Positions 26,157-36,229 are shown, counted from the stretch's first letter. The stretch: DNA of 64,000 nt from Botrimarina mediterranea (GCF_007753265.1 NZ_CP036349.1:4311363-4375362); one strand, 5' to 3'. A program made the numbers and translations. Notes: a model not told the origin generated them from the sequence alone.

Positions 26157-27644
26157 CTAGCCGAGCTGCGTCGCGTTGCGGCGAACACGCCACGCGGCGG
26201 GAATCACCAAAGCCGCCAGAAGTGATGTCGAAGGCTCGGGCAAATTGACCAAAACGATCTGTGCAGCGTTCCCAGCCCCGAAGTCCCGACGAAAGGTCAC
26301 GTCAAACGGGCTGCCGTCGGCGAGCGTGCCCACGATGTCTCCGGCGACGAATGGAATGGCGCCGAATGGCGCTGGCATGCCGAGCACCGAGAACTCTTTG
26401 CCGAAGATCGTGATGACCGACCCCGAGCGAGCCTCTAGATCGCCACTCGCAAAGACGCCGCCCGAGATAGAAACCTCGCCCGACAGCTCGGCGTAGAGGT
26501 CGATCGAGCCGGCCGCGCCGCCGGCGATCTCGGCAACGCCCGCCAAGACCTCCACGTTTAGCGAATCGGCTACCAAGCCGTCCACCAGCAGCTCGCCGCC
26601 GCTCTGCGCCGAGAGGGCGATTGAATTGGCAGTTCCACCCCGAAGCTCGACGCGTCCATTCAGAGACGCAATGACTTCCGCGCCGAGCTCACCACCGGTC
26701 GCACGAATGGTCCCCCCGGGACCGGCCTGAATAACGTCTTCGACACGCCCGCCACTCATGTTGACGACAGCCCGGTCGCCAGCAATAAGATTGCCGATCA
26801 CGCCGCCTCGATAGTTTGTCGTCGAGTCACCTGAGGCCTCGATCGCGTCGCCGATGGTGATGTAGTCGATATCTGCGACAGCATTGTCCGCGACGACAAG
26901 ATCGTCATCGACATTAGCGCCGTTGAAGTAAGCGGAAGAGTTCTCGTAGAGCTGCAACTCGTCGTCGAATTGTCCTCCGGTTGCTTCGAGCCGTGAGGTC
27001 CCGAAGAAAAAAGCATCGTCATCGACTTTGGCCGACCCGCTGACGAAGACACGGCTAGCACCGGTCGCGTCTTCGATATCATCGATACGACCGCCACTGA
27101 AGCGGAACGTCGCGGTTCCGCCAACTTGGACGGCATCCACCGATCCAGCCGACATCGCGACCACCGCGTTGTCATTGACAAGAACATCGTCGGCGGACCC
27201 ACCGGCGATCGAGATCGATGAATCATGGTTGGCAATGATGTCATCGCCAATAGCGCCGCTCGAAATCGCGATCCGTGAGATGTCGTTGGCGACGACGGAG
27301 TCGGCGGTCTGGCCGCCCGCCATTGCGACGATCGACGTATCGAACACGGCGATGCTCTGGGAACTATTAGAGCTGACGGGTTGGTTCGTTACCGGGTCGA
27401 GGAAGAGCGTGCCGTCGAGATTGAGTTGGTAGCCAACCTGCGACCCGCTATTGACCACGAGGCTAGGCGCACCGCCGACGCCGTCACGCACTTCGATGTC
27501 ATCAATCGGTTGCGTGATGAGGTTCTGGGTTCCGTTGTCGAATATGGTCGTGCCACGAGCCGAAGGGACGGCTGTGTTCAGACCAATAATGGTGAGCACG
27601 AAACCCGCAAGAGCGGAGTTGCGAAGACGCTTGTTGCCGATCAT
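26157..27644 (-). CDS. Repeat-rich PEP-CTERM protein, probable right-handed beta-helix
   Basis: Exported protein of 495 residues with no enzyme motif. A signal peptide (to about residue 31) precedes roughly 300 residues made of degenerate 18-22-residue repeats of the form 'GG-x-x-DD-x-V/I...A-x-V-x-M/I-S'. Examples are SGAIGDDIIANHDSSISIAG, GGSADDVLVNDNAVVAMSAG and GGQFDDELQLYENSSAYFNG. Such spacing fits one beta-helix rung per repeat. The recurring DD pair could bind calcium. The tail LPEPSTSLLAALVIPAAW-RR is followed by six extra residues. GAGGTAGC lies before the ATG. Confidence 0.78.
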   Translation of the reverse strand: MIGNKRLRNSALAGFVLTIIGLNTAVPSARGTTIFDNGTQNLITQPIDDIEVRDGVGGAPSLVVNSGSQVGYQLNLDGTLFLDPVTNQPVSSNSSQSIAVFDTSIVAMAGGQTADSVVANDISRIAISSGAIGDDIIANHDSSISIAGGSADDVLVNDNAVVAMSAGSVDAVQVGGTATFRFSGGRIDDIEDATGASRVFVSGSAKVDDDAFFFGTSRLEATGGQFDDELQLYENSSAYFNGANVDDDLVVADNAVADIDYITIGDAIEASGDSTTNYRGGVIGNLIAGDRAVVNMSGGRVEDVIQAGPGGTIRATGGELGAEVIASLNGRVELRGGTANSIALSAQSGGELLVDGLVADSLNVEVLAGVAEIAGGAAGSIDLYAELSGEVSISGGVFASGDLEARSGSVITIFGKEFSVLGMPAPFGAIPFVAGDIVGTLADGSPFDVTFRRDFGAGNAAQIVLVNLPEPSTSLLAALVIPAAWRVRRNATQLG

Positions 27645-27766
27645 TAGCGCTACCTCTTATCGCGTTGGTGCTTTCGTTAGTTGATCCCGCATCGGTCTAA
27701 TCTCTATGGACCGCGTCGCGTTTCATCGTCGCTTAGAGTGCTTAGTAGGAGCCTGCAGCGACTCCA

Positions 27767-28930
27767 CTAGTACGCTCCCCCTTCAACTACATTTCCGTCA
27801 TTGCGGGCGCCGAGGTTCTCGTACAACTGATCGTCGATATCGTCCCGCAGAAAATGCACCGATCCGTCACAGAAGGCGAAGAACGCGCCGCCGGCGTGCC
27901 AGCTGAAGGCGCAATCGTCATCGAGGACAGCGCCGTCGGTGCCGTCGGTGATATCCACTCCTGGACGGGTGCCGTAGAAGAACTTATCGACGGACTTTGG
28001 TGAGACGCCGCAGTTGATGGGAGCCGAGCCTCTCCCCTTCCCGCCGTTATCGCGACCGCTTCGGGGCGCTGTCTTGAAGATGGTATTTTCGTCACTCGAC
28101 ACCCCGCCCATCCAGATGGGCCAGTCGGAGTTCTTCTCGCCGACTCCCGCAGAAAAATCACGGTTGTAGTAGGCCGATTCCCCGATCAGGATCGTCTGAC
28201 TCAATCCGTCCGTGATGTTCGCGGGCTTGATGGTGATAGGCGAGACGGTAGCTGGTGACGTGTCGGGGTCCTTTCCGAGAAAGCGGATTCTCGCCCGGAT
28301 GTTGTCACAGATATGAAAGAAGATGCCATCGTCCCCCGTACCCCCCGACCCCTTGTAATCGGAGGTGGCGTACCCGTTGGTTTCTTCGGGATGGCATTCG
28401 GTGGCGTGATCGGGCAACTGTGATGAAGGGCACCGATAAGTAGGTAAGACGTAATCCCCCCCCCGCCAAACCTCTTCTCCAATCAGTATGGGCCCCGCCT
28501 GCAGCATGTTTGGGAACGGCCAGTTGTTCTTGATCTGCTCCGGATCGATTCCGGTGCTGTCAAAAACTCGATCGTAGAGAGCCTGCTCCTCTAGGTATGG
28601 GAGCGTGTAAGGGATCCATCCCATACCTCTGTCGCAGAATCCCGTTGAAGGTCCACCGTTCTCCGCCGCTTCCTCACCGGGCACAACACGGCCATATTGG
28701 GGATTACCGCCCCGAACCCCGATGGGGTACTCATCGGCCACATCGACGTAGTTAATCACCGCCAGCGCGTCGTTCTTCAAGTTGCTCTGGCACTGGCTCC
28801 TACGCGCCGCCTCCCTAGCGGATTGAACAGCCGGTAGAAGCAAGGCGACGAGGATGCCGATGATCGCAATGACGACCAGCAACTCAACGAGAGTGAAGCC
28901 TCGGTGATTCCAACGTGATTGGCTTTCCAT
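27767..28930 (-). CDS. DUF1559 pilin-like protein
   Basis: Pseudopilin-like exported protein of 387 residues. The prepilin signal [18 protein letters not shown] (residues about 10-27) and AREAARRSQCQSNLKN helix are standard. A large C-terminal domain ends with FSWHAGGAFFAFCDGSVHFL, the H-x9-DG motif of the family. The start at 28930 was chosen because GAGG lies eight bases before it; the ATG at 28936 overlaps that site. It follows the next PEP-CTERM gene by 40 bases and is probably co-transcribed with it. Confidence 0.88.
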   Translation of the reverse strand: MESQSRWNHRGFTLVELLVVIAIIGILVALLLPAVQSAREAARRSQCQSNLKNDALAVINYVDVADEYPIGVRGGNPQYGRVVPGEEAAENGGPSTGFCDRGMGWIPYTLPYLEEQALYDRVFDSTGIDPEQIKNNWPFPNMLQAGPILIGEEVWRGGDYVLPTYRCPSSQLPDHATECHPEETNGYATSDYKGSGGTGDDGIFFHICDNIRARIRFLGKDPDTSPATVSPITIKPANITDGLSQTILIGESAYYNRDFSAGVGEKNSDWPIWMGGVSSDENTIFKTAPRSGRDNGGKGRGSAPINCGVSPKSVDKFFYGTRPGVDITDGTDGAVLDDDCAFSWHAGGAFFAFCDGSVHFLRDDIDDQLYENLGARNDGNVVEGGAY

Positions 28931-28970
28931 TAGCATTACCTCATCGACTCCGTGCCGGGGTGGGAACAAC

Positions 28971-30029
28971 TCAGGCGCCTAGCGTTCGACGGCGCAACGA
29001 CGATGCGATGACGGCGGCGAGGGCTGCAACCCAGAGGCCACTGGGCTCTGGGATCGAAGCGGCTACAGGTGCAGCAGCCGCAGGCGAAGCGACGGCGCCA
29101 TAGTTACTTGCCCAGGTGTCGTAGCCCGCTTGCGTGCTGTCGGGAGACCCACCGTCACGCCAGACCGTGTAGTCGGCGGCGTCGACACGACCGTCGTTGT
29201 TATAGTCGCCGGGTAGCGAGGCGATCGTCGACGGCGCGAACAGGACTCCGCCGACTAGAGTTCCTAGCCCCGGGACGTGGTACTCCAAGGCGAGGTCCGT
29301 CTCGTCCTCTAGCAAGGTGAGGTCGATTGGAGAGCCGATCGACAGCGAACCGCCGTTGGGAGACAAAAAGGTCGAGCTGAGTAGGTTGCCTTCCGCCAAC
29401 CGATTGGCGGCGCCGGCAGCCTTGCGCCAAGCAGGGTTCGAGTCTTGCAGCGGCTCCCAACCAGTTGGGCTCAGGACTCCCGCGGATGAGCGGATCAGGT
29501 AGGCGTCGAGATCAACACCGAACTCCGACTGATTCTCGAGAGTCGCCTCCCCCGTGGCGGGGTCAACGACGAGCACTACGGTGTTGCGGACGCTGAACTC
29601 GACATCGCCGGTGAAGGAGCCGAGGCCAGGGACACTGTAGGTAAAGTCGAACTCTGGTTCGGCTTCGCCGATCGACGCGGGCTCGATGGGAATGTATGGC
29701 GATCCGATCGAAAGCGAGGCCCCTGGTTGTATCGATGTGGACCCCAGCAGATTGGTGTCGCCGAGGCGATTCGCTGCCGCGGGCCCGTCGAACCATCCGG
29801 AAACCCCTTGCTCGTCGAGGCTGTTCCAAGCGGACGGATCGAAGACGGTCGATCCTGCCCGTAGGAGGTAGCCATCGACATCGATCGGGGCGTTCGAATC
29901 GTTGCGTAGTGATGCAGCGCCGGTTCGAGGATTGACAACGATGGAAAGATCTTCGTCCGCGAAAGTCGGACTGAGAGCGGTGGCGATAACGGCCCAGGCC
30001 GCCAGCGCCGTAGAAACTCGAGTACGCAT
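28971..30029 (-). CDS. PEP-CTERM protein with duplicated domain and dockerin-like module
   Basis: Exported protein of 352 residues. After the signal peptide (ending SPTFA) two homologous halves of about 120 residues follow. Each starts 'VVNPRTGAASLRNDSNAPIDV' or 'VDPATGEATLENQSEFGVDL', continues with DGYLLRAG/DAYLIRSS, W-x-x-L, AANRL, NLL-S, and ends SLSIGSP...VPGLG. This is an internal duplication. A GDYNNDGRVDAADYTVWRDG dockerin-like module and the IPEPSGLWVAALAAV-SSLRRR tail complete it. The function is unknown. AGGA lies nine bases before the ATG at 30029. Confidence 0.78.
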   Translation of the reverse strand: MRTRVSTALAAWAVIATALSPTFADEDLSIVVNPRTGAASLRNDSNAPIDVDGYLLRAGSTVFDPSAWNSLDEQGVSGWFDGPAAANRLGDTNLLGSTSIQPGASLSIGSPYIPIEPASIGEAEPEFDFTYSVPGLGSFTGDVEFSVRNTVVLVVDPATGEATLENQSEFGVDLDAYLIRSSAGVLSPTGWEPLQDSNPAWRKAAGAANRLAEGNLLSSTFLSPNGGSLSIGSPIDLTLLEDETDLALEYHVPGLGTLVGGVLFAPSTIASLPGDYNNDGRVDAADYTVWRDGGSPDSTQAGYDTWASNYGAVASPAAAAPVAASIPEPSGLWVAALAAVIASSLRRRTLGA

Positions 30030-30123
30030 GGTGTGAGATCCTGTGGCTGATCTTGAAGGAAATGCTGGCTTCAGTCGGGTAAGTAACAGAAGCATCCGTC
30101 GGCCGCACACGAGCGGTCGCGGA

Positions 30124-31266
30124 TCAGCGACGACGCCAAGCGCCGCCGATCAGGCCACAGCAGGAAAGCAAGAACAGCGAAGACGGCTCGGGGACAATGG
30201 CGGCCATCGCGTAGGCGAAAGCGCCCGTGCCGTTTACGATGTCGTACTCATTCTTGAAGATCGCGAAGTCGTTCAAGTCAACGTCGCGGTCGAAGTCGAG
30301 GTCGCCGGTCGAACCGGTCGAGATCGGGCCGTCGAGTTCGATGGCCAAGTTGTCGAGGAGGGTTTGATAGTCGTCGAGGTCGACGTCGCCATCAAAGTCG
30401 AGGTCGCCGCGGCCACCGGGGCTCGCAAAGATGACGGTCAATGCTGGACGCAGCAGAGTAGCGTCGATCAATTCACCATTTACATCGACGGTACCTTCAC
30501 CACCGTTAGTGAAGTCGCTGGTGAGGAAGTCCCAGCCGTTGCCGGTGTTGTTGTTGATCGACCAGCCGAAGTTGGGCGCGCCGTTGACGAGCCAGTCGGT
30601 GACGGCCGCCGTTGCGTCGAAGCGGTAGAAAGACTGGGCAATAGCGTCTTGAAATGGGAGGCCGGACGCAAGAAGTTCCCCGAGGACGTCGCTGGAATCG
30701 TTTGACGTGTTGTTGAGAGGATCGATGTCGGGCGTCGCGACGACGAAGTCGGGCGTCGCAGCGGCCTCAGTACCATCCTCCTTGATCGGGTCCCCATCGA
30801 GGAATCCGCCCTGGTCCGGGATCAAGTCGCCGCCGAGCGACGCCCACGTGTCGTCCTCCTGCCAGAAGTCGCCGGAGGTTGAATCCACGCTGACGATGCG
30901 ATTGAAATTGATGACAGCATTTGAATCGGTGTTGCTAGTCACCCAGAGACTCAGCTCAGCAAAGACCAACTCGAACTGCCCGCTGGCGACTTGATCAGGC
31001 ACCAAACCGCCCTGGCTCACCAGGAGGTTCTCGAAGCGAATCGCGCCTTGTGTTTGGAATCCGCCATCGAAGTCGTCGATCGATATGCCTTCGTTGGCGC
31101 TTTGCTCGGTTGTCGGGTTGGCTGCGCGGAACTCGGTGTCGATGGTCCCGTCGTAGATGCCGCCCCCCGGTAGTTCCGAGACACCGTCACGGAACGTGAC
31201 CGCTTGGCCATGAACGGCCGAGGTCGCACTGCATCCGATAGCAATCAAAGCCAGTCTTCGGATCAC
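30124..31266 (-). CDS. PEP-CTERM protein with DNRLRE-like region and two dockerin-type calcium loops
   Basis: Exported protein of 380 residues. The signal peptide ends at AVHG; the mature part from AVTFRDG to RPALTVIF resembles the DNRLRE beta-sandwich often found in planctomycete surface proteins. Two EF-hand/dockerin-type segments follow, GDLDFDGDVDLDDYQTLLDN and GDLDFDRDVDLNDFAIFKNE, then VPEPSSLFLLSCCGLIGGAW-RR. The start is taken as GTG at 31266 since AAGGAG lies seven bases upstream and it opens the signal peptide; an ATG at 31314 would add 16 unlike residues. Confidence 0.76.
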   Translation of the reverse strand: MIRRLALIAIGCSATSAVHGQAVTFRDGVSELPGGGIYDGTIDTEFRAANPTTEQSANEGISIDDFDGGFQTQGAIRFENLLVSQGGLVPDQVASGQFELVFAELSLWVTSNTDSNAVINFNRIVSVDSTSGDFWQEDDTWASLGGDLIPDQGGFLDGDPIKEDGTEAAATPDFVVATPDIDPLNNTSNDSSDVLGELLASGLPFQDAIAQSFYRFDATAAVTDWLVNGAPNFGWSINNNTGNGWDFLTSDFTNGGEGTVDVNGELIDATLLRPALTVIFASPGGRGDLDFDGDVDLDDYQTLLDNLAIELDGPISTGSTGDLDFDRDVDLNDFAIFKNEYDIVNGTGAFAYAMAAIVPEPSSLFLLSCCGLIGGAWRRR

Positions 31267-31702
31267 GGCAAACTCCTTCTTGAATGATGTCTTTTCGCAG
31301 GGTGGGCTAACCAACTACTGCGGCGGGCGCCGCGCTTGGGGTGCGACGTTCAGACGCCGCGTCAGATGCGGGTGTTGTAAACGGGCGCCAGCCGTTTACC
31401 ACCTCTGACTTGAAACATTCACGGTCTCTTCAACTGGTCTGCACAATCGATTGATTTGCGTAACTCTGCAGGTGGGCGCCGGGTGTTAAGTTACGATGTG
31501 GAATGCGCGGAAGAGCAAGAGGATCGCCTTGTAAGGGAAGTGTGAAGAGTTCGGACGGACAACATCCTCTTGAGAAACCTGCATGGAAGAAGCCCTGTCG
31601 CTTCGATTGAAAGATGCTTTACCAATTGGAGGATCTCTGGCAGACTTCGCGCGTCGGACATCTCTGTCATCGTCGATCCTCTGACCGGAACGCTCACGTC
31701 CA
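31267..31702. other. 436-base divergent intergenic region
   Basis: It separates two divergent genes, so it should hold both promoters. The one visible structure is GTAAACGG/CCGTTTAC, an 8-bp perfect stem at 31377-31399 with a seven-base loop. No coding frame is convincing. Confidence 0.5.
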
Positions 31703-33745
31703 ATGGCAATGAACCACTCCCTTGCATTCGCTTGGCTGTCGCTAGCCGCCCTGGCTTCGACGAGTGACTCTTGGGCCCAGGAAGTCACCCGCGGCCCTTA
31801 TTTGCAACTCGCGACGCCTCGCTCGGTGGTGGTCGTCTTGAGAACCAACCAGGCCATTGATCCAGTTGTCCGATACGGAACGTCCCGTGAGGACCTTTCG
31901 CATAGCACGCACTCGGATGCAGTGACGGTGCGTCTGTCTGCCGATGTCGCAGCCACTAGCGACGCCCCCTATGGATCGATTCCCGTTCTCTACGACGAGC
32001 CGGATGCGTACGCCGGAGACCGCAAGCTGTGGGACCGCAACCCTTCGACTCCTGAGGGGACTTGGCAGTACGAGGCAAAGGTCGCCGGATTGAAGCCGGC
32101 AACGAAGTACTGGTATGCCGTCTACGATGGAGACCGCCTCTTGGCTGGCGGCGACGGCGACCACACCTTCACGACGCCGCCCTCGCCCTCAGCCCCGGCT
32201 GACTTACGGCTTTGGGTCGTTGGAGATTCGGGCACCGGCGGGCCCGACCAAAAGCGGGTTTACGAGGCGATGCAGGACTTTGCCGCGACGACCGGCCGAA
32301 CGCCCGACGCCGTCCTGCACGTGGGCGACATGGCGTATGGCGACGGCGCCGATGTCGAGTTCCAACGGCATTTCTTCGACGTCTACCAGCCCACTCTCTG
32401 CAACACCGTCTGCTGGCCGGCGATGGGTAATCACGAAGGGCATACGTCCCGGGGCCTCTCCCAGTTTGGCCCCTACTACGACGCTTACGTCCTGCCGACC
32501 GCCGGCGAGGCGGGTGGACTGGCTTCCGGCAGCGAGGCCTACTACGCCTTCGATTTCGGACGCGTGCATTTTATCTGTCTCGACTCACACGACCTCGACC
32601 GCTCCCCCGATGGCGCCATGGCTCGTTGGCTTGAAGCCGATTTGGAGGAGAACGACTCGGACTGGCTGATCGCGTTCTGGCATCACCCGCCCTACACCAA
32701 GGGGTCGCACGACAGCGACCACGAAACGGCATTGGTGGAGATGCGCGAGCACATCATGCCGCTCTTGGAGGCGCACGGCGTCGATGTGGTCCTCTCAGGC
32801 CACTCTCACATCTACGAGCGGAGCATGCTGATCGACGGCGCCTACGCGACGCCAACGGTTTCCGAAGGTGTCGTGCTCGACGACGGCGATGGTGACCCGA
32901 AGGGAGACGGCGCCTATCGCAAGAGCGCCGGGCTCCGTCCCCACAACGGCTCCCTAGCGATTGTCTCTGGACATGGCGGCGGCGGAGTAGGCCGGAAAGG
33001 AACGATGCCGATCATGCGTGAGATCATTGTCGAGCACGGCTCGCTGCTGCTGGACATCAAGGGTGATACGCTCACCGGGACCATGGTGAACAAGCACGGC
33101 GCTGTCCGCGACGAGTTCCAACTTGTGAAACGGGGTAAAGTTGAGCACACCCCCATCACCAACCCTTGGCGCCCGGCGCACGACCCCGACCTCATCACGG
33201 AGATGCGGTTGCGATGGCGTGAGGGGAAGGGGGGGCAACCGCAAGGATGGTCGGTCCTCTCAGGAGAACCCGGCCGGTTTGAGATTGAGAGGCGAGAAGA
33301 TTTGCGGAGGAATCTGATCGCGGTCACTTCTACCGATCAACCCCTGCTCATCACGAGCGACCGCTTCGAAGGCAAGATAGGCGAGCTCGAAGCACACGTG
33401 CAGTTTACGACGTCCGTCGGCGCCGCGGGGCTTGCCTTCGCCTGCGAAAGCGCCGATCGGCTATTCGCGTACGTTATCTCTCCGGAAACGCGTGAGGCGT
33501 TGTTGGTGCAAGTCATTGACGGCGAAAGAACCGTCGTCGGCCAGCGATCGATTGACCTGCCTTTCGATAAGCCGATCAAGATCGAGCTCGAGCCCAGTCC
33601 CACGGCGCTCGAGGTTCAGCTCAACGACGACCTTGAGTACACCGTGCCACTGCCCGAACCATTCCAAGCGGGTCGGGTTGGTGTCGTGCTCTCCGAAGGG
33701 ACCTCAGTGCAGTTTAGCGATTTGGTCGTGGAGCGAGCAAAATGA
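31703..33745 (+). CDS. Secreted purple-acid-phosphatase-like metallophosphoesterase
   Basis: Exported phosphoesterase of 680 residues. A signal peptide (to about residue 26, DSWAQ) is followed by a fibronectin-like domain with YGTSRED and KPATKYWYAVYDG (about 30-150). The calcineurin-like domain then has VGDSGTGG, LHVGDMAYGDG, AMGNHEGH, WHHPPYTKG and SGHSHIYERS in purple-acid-phosphatase order. The C-terminal 180 residues form a beta-sandwich, probably a laminin-G/lectin-like domain. A periplasmic or surface phosphatase role is likely. Its TGA overlaps the next ATG in ATGA, so the two are coupled. Confidence 0.87.
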   Translation: MAMNHSLAFAWLSLAALASTSDSWAQEVTRGPYLQLATPRSVVVVLRTNQAIDPVVRYGTSREDLSHSTHSDAVTVRLSADVAATSDAPYGSIPVLYDEPDAYAGDRKLWDRNPSTPEGTWQYEAKVAGLKPATKYWYAVYDGDRLLAGGDGDHTFTTPPSPSAPADLRLWVVGDSGTGGPDQKRVYEAMQDFAATTGRTPDAVLHVGDMAYGDGADVEFQRHFFDVYQPTLCNTVCWPAMGNHEGHTSRGLSQFGPYYDAYVLPTAGEAGGLASGSEAYYAFDFGRVHFICLDSHDLDRSPDGAMARWLEADLEENDSDWLIAFWHHPPYTKGSHDSDHETALVEMREHIMPLLEAHGVDVVLSGHSHIYERSMLIDGAYATPTVSEGVVLDDGDGDPKGDGAYRKSAGLRPHNGSLAIVSGHGGGGVGRKGTMPIMREIIVEHGSLLLDIKGDTLTGTMVNKHGAVRDEFQLVKRGKVEHTPITNPWRPAHDPDLITEMRLRWREGKGGQPQGWSVLSGEPGRFEIERREDLRRNLIAVTSTDQPLLITSDRFEGKIGELEAHVQFTTSVGAAGLAFACESADRLFAYVISPETREALLVQVIDGERTVVGQRSIDLPFDKPIKIELEPSPTALEVQLNDDLEYTVPLPEPFQAGRVGVVLSEGTSVQFSDLVVERAK

Positions 33746-36159
33746 AAGCTGGCTCAATCGCTTTGCTGATTCTGATTGTCGGTAGTGGGATCGCTGCAAA
33801 CGGCCACGAGAGCCCCGAGCACGCCATCAAGGCTATCGATCGTAAGTTAGCCGTAGAGGGCGGCAATTCACGCCTGCTCGTACGCCGCGGGGATGAGCTC
33901 CGGGCGATTGGCCACTTTGCTCAGGCAATCGCAAGCTATCGGGACGCCCTTCAATTCGACCCCCATTCGCCGAATGCCAATTTAGGTCTTTCGCGGACAC
34001 TCCTCGCAGCCGGGGACTTCGCCGAATGCCGTGCGGTTGTCGATAGCGCACTGCCGTACTCCGACGACATAACCGCGGCGTCGCTTCACGCCGTCCTCGC
34101 AGAAGCCGCGAGCATGCAAGGCGACAACGTCGCAGCGCTGGCCGCATGGGAGCAGGCCATCCGATCGCCGTCTCCCGAGGTCGATTGGCTGTTGGCTCAC
34201 GCCGAAACCGCTGGCCGTGTTGAGGGACCGAAAGCCAAACGGCTCGCCCTTGAAGCGGCGCGACGCCGAAATCCTAGCGTCGTCCTGCATCGGGAAGCAA
34301 TCGCCACGTTGATTGAGTGCGGCGATACGAGCGCAGCTCGGTCGATGATTCAAGCGGGTCTTCAGCAGAGCCACTGGAAGCGGTCCTGGCTTCTGCTCAG
34401 GGCGTCCGCCTACGAGCGGGATGGCGACCTTGAACACGCTCGACGAGACCTAGCCGTGGCCAATGCCGAAGCGCTCGATCGGCTCGCGAACAGACCCGAG
34501 AATCCCGCGTTGCTGCGCCAACTTGAAGAGGTGCGGATGCGGCAAGCCGCGCTCGCCGCGGACCTCGTGATCGTCAATGCCCGCGTAATAACGATGGACG
34601 AGGAGACGCCCCCCGCCGAGGCCATCGCCATCAAAGATGGCCGAATCACCGCGGTAGGCGCCGACGAAGCGATCCGCGAACATCTTGTCGATGACACAGA
34701 GGTCCTCGACGCCCAGGGTCGCGTCGTTCTCCCGGGTTTCATCGACGCGCACATCCACCCGTCGCCGACCTTTGACGAGTTGTCGCCCTACGGGGTCGTC
34801 GCTTGCGGGCCCGAGGCCGTCTCGTCGATCGATGAACTCATCGAGCGACTGCGGCGAAAGGCCGAGCACACCCCTAGCGGGGAATGGGTGCGCGGGCGAG
34901 GTTACCAAGACACCAAACTCGGCCGTCATCCGACGCGTCTAGACCTCGACCAAGCATCAACAGCTCACCCGATCTACATCGTTCACTCCAGCGGACACGT
35001 CGCCGTTGCCAATTCGTACGCGCTTTCCATAGCCGGCATCACTCGTGAAACCGCCGACCCGCCCGGCGGAGCCTTCGACCGTGACTCCGACGGAGAGCCG
35101 AATGGGGTCCTCCGTGAATCAGCGAAGGGACGCATTTCCGACTCGGGGCCAGAGCCTCCGGAGCCGAGCCTCAGCGAATGGATCGAAGGCATGCGCCGCA
35201 CATTTGCTCGGTACAACCGTGTCGGCATCACCAGCATCCATGACGCCGGCATCAATCCCGACAAGCTGCGCCGCTACCAAGCGTTTCAGAGTGAAGAGCC
35301 CCAAGTGCGAGTGTACGCCATGCTGCGTCGGCGTTACCTCGACGACTTGCAGGAGACGATCGTTCGATCGGGGCGCGGCGACGCTTGGCTGCGAATCGGC
35401 GCCGTGAAGGATTTCCACGGCAACTCCCTCTCCGGCCGGACCTGCTGGCTCTACGGGCCGTACGCCGACCGCCCCGGCTACCACGGCATTCCCCCGGCGA
35501 CATCGCAAGAGAAGCTCAACGCACGCATTCTTGCGATCCATGAAGCGGGCCTCCAAGCCTGCATCCATGCCAATGGCGACCGTGAGATTGATATGGTCCT
35601 CGACGCATTCGAGGCGGCGTTACAGCAATCGCCTCGCGACGATCATCGTCATCGCATCGAGCACGCCAGCGTCGTGAATCAATCCATACTGGAACGCGTC
35701 AAACGTCTCGGCATCGTCTTGGCTCCGCACTCTTACATCTGGGAGCACGGCGACAAGATGGAGGCTTTCGGCGAGTCGCGCTGGCCGTGGATGCACCCCA
35801 ACGGTTCAGCAATCCGTATGGGAATCCCCGTCGCCGGCACCAGCGACTCTCCCGTCAGCGAGGCGCGGCCGATGCTCCGCATCCAAAGCATGGTCACCAG
35901 GACAAGCGCCGAGGGAAAGTGCTACGGACCTGAGCAAGCTGTTACGATTGATGAAGCCATCCGCGCATGGACCTGGGGCGGCGCGTTTGCATCGTTCCAG
36001 GAAGAGGAGAAAGGCTCGCTGAAAGTCGGAAAAATAGCCGATTTGGTTGTGCTATCCCGCGACCCCTGGGCGACGCCCCCGAACGAGTTGAAGGATATTG
36101 AAGTCGATTGCACCGTGGTCGGCGGCAGAATTGTTCACGACGTCACGCGACTTGAATAG
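33742..36159 (+). CDS. Exported TPR-amidohydrolase (YtcJ-like) fusion
   Basis: An 805-residue protein with two parts. A short signal sequence (MKAGSIALLILIVGSGIAA) is followed by about 230 residues of TPR-like helix pairs (such as GHFAQAIASYRDALQFDPHSPNA, cited here by its ASYRDALQFDP core). From about residue 275 comes a YtcJ/COG1574 amidohydrolase: DAHIHPSP metal site, VKDFHGNS, CIHANGD, HRIEHAS and GTSDSPVS. YtcJ proteins normally lack the TPR part. The substrate is unknown. The four-base overlap with the phosphoesterase suggests that both act on one exported or extracellular substrate. Confidence 0.83.
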   Translation: MKAGSIALLILIVGSGIAANGHESPEHAIKAIDRKLAVEGGNSRLLVRRGDELRAIGHFAQAIASYRDALQFDPHSPNANLGLSRTLLAAGDFAECRAVVDSALPYSDDITAASLHAVLAEAASMQGDNVAALAAWEQAIRSPSPEVDWLLAHAETAGRVEGPKAKRLALEAARRRNPSVVLHREAIATLIECGDTSAARSMIQAGLQQSHWKRSWLLLRASAYERDGDLEHARRDLAVANAEALDRLANRPENPALLRQLEEVRMRQAALAADLVIVNARVITMDEETPPAEAIAIKDGRITAVGADEAIREHLVDDTEVLDAQGRVVLPGFIDAHIHPSPTFDELSPYGVVACGPEAVSSIDELIERLRRKAEHTPSGEWVRGRGYQDTKLGRHPTRLDLDQASTAHPIYIVHSSGHVAVANSYALSIAGITRETADPPGGAFDRDSDGEPNGVLRESAKGRISDSGPEPPEPSLSEWIEGMRRTFARYNRVGITSIHDAGINPDKLRRYQAFQSEEPQVRVYAMLRRRYLDDLQETIVRSGRGDAWLRIGAVKDFHGNSLSGRTCWLYGPYADRPGYHGIPPATSQEKLNARILAIHEAGLQACIHANGDREIDMVLDAFEAALQQSPRDDHRHRIEHASVVNQSILERVKRLGIVLAPHSYIWEHGDKMEAFGESRWPWMHPNGSAIRMGIPVAGTSDSPVSEARPMLRIQSMVTRTSAEGKCYGPEQAVTIDEAIRAWTWGGAFASFQEEEKGSLKVGKIADLVVLSRDPWATPPNELKDIEVDCTVVGGRIVHDVTRLE

Positions 36160-36229
36160 CCTGTATCAAATGACTCCCAGAGGCAAGCGCGACATGGCAA
36201 GCAAAGCCAGCGACGTATCGTGCGATCTC

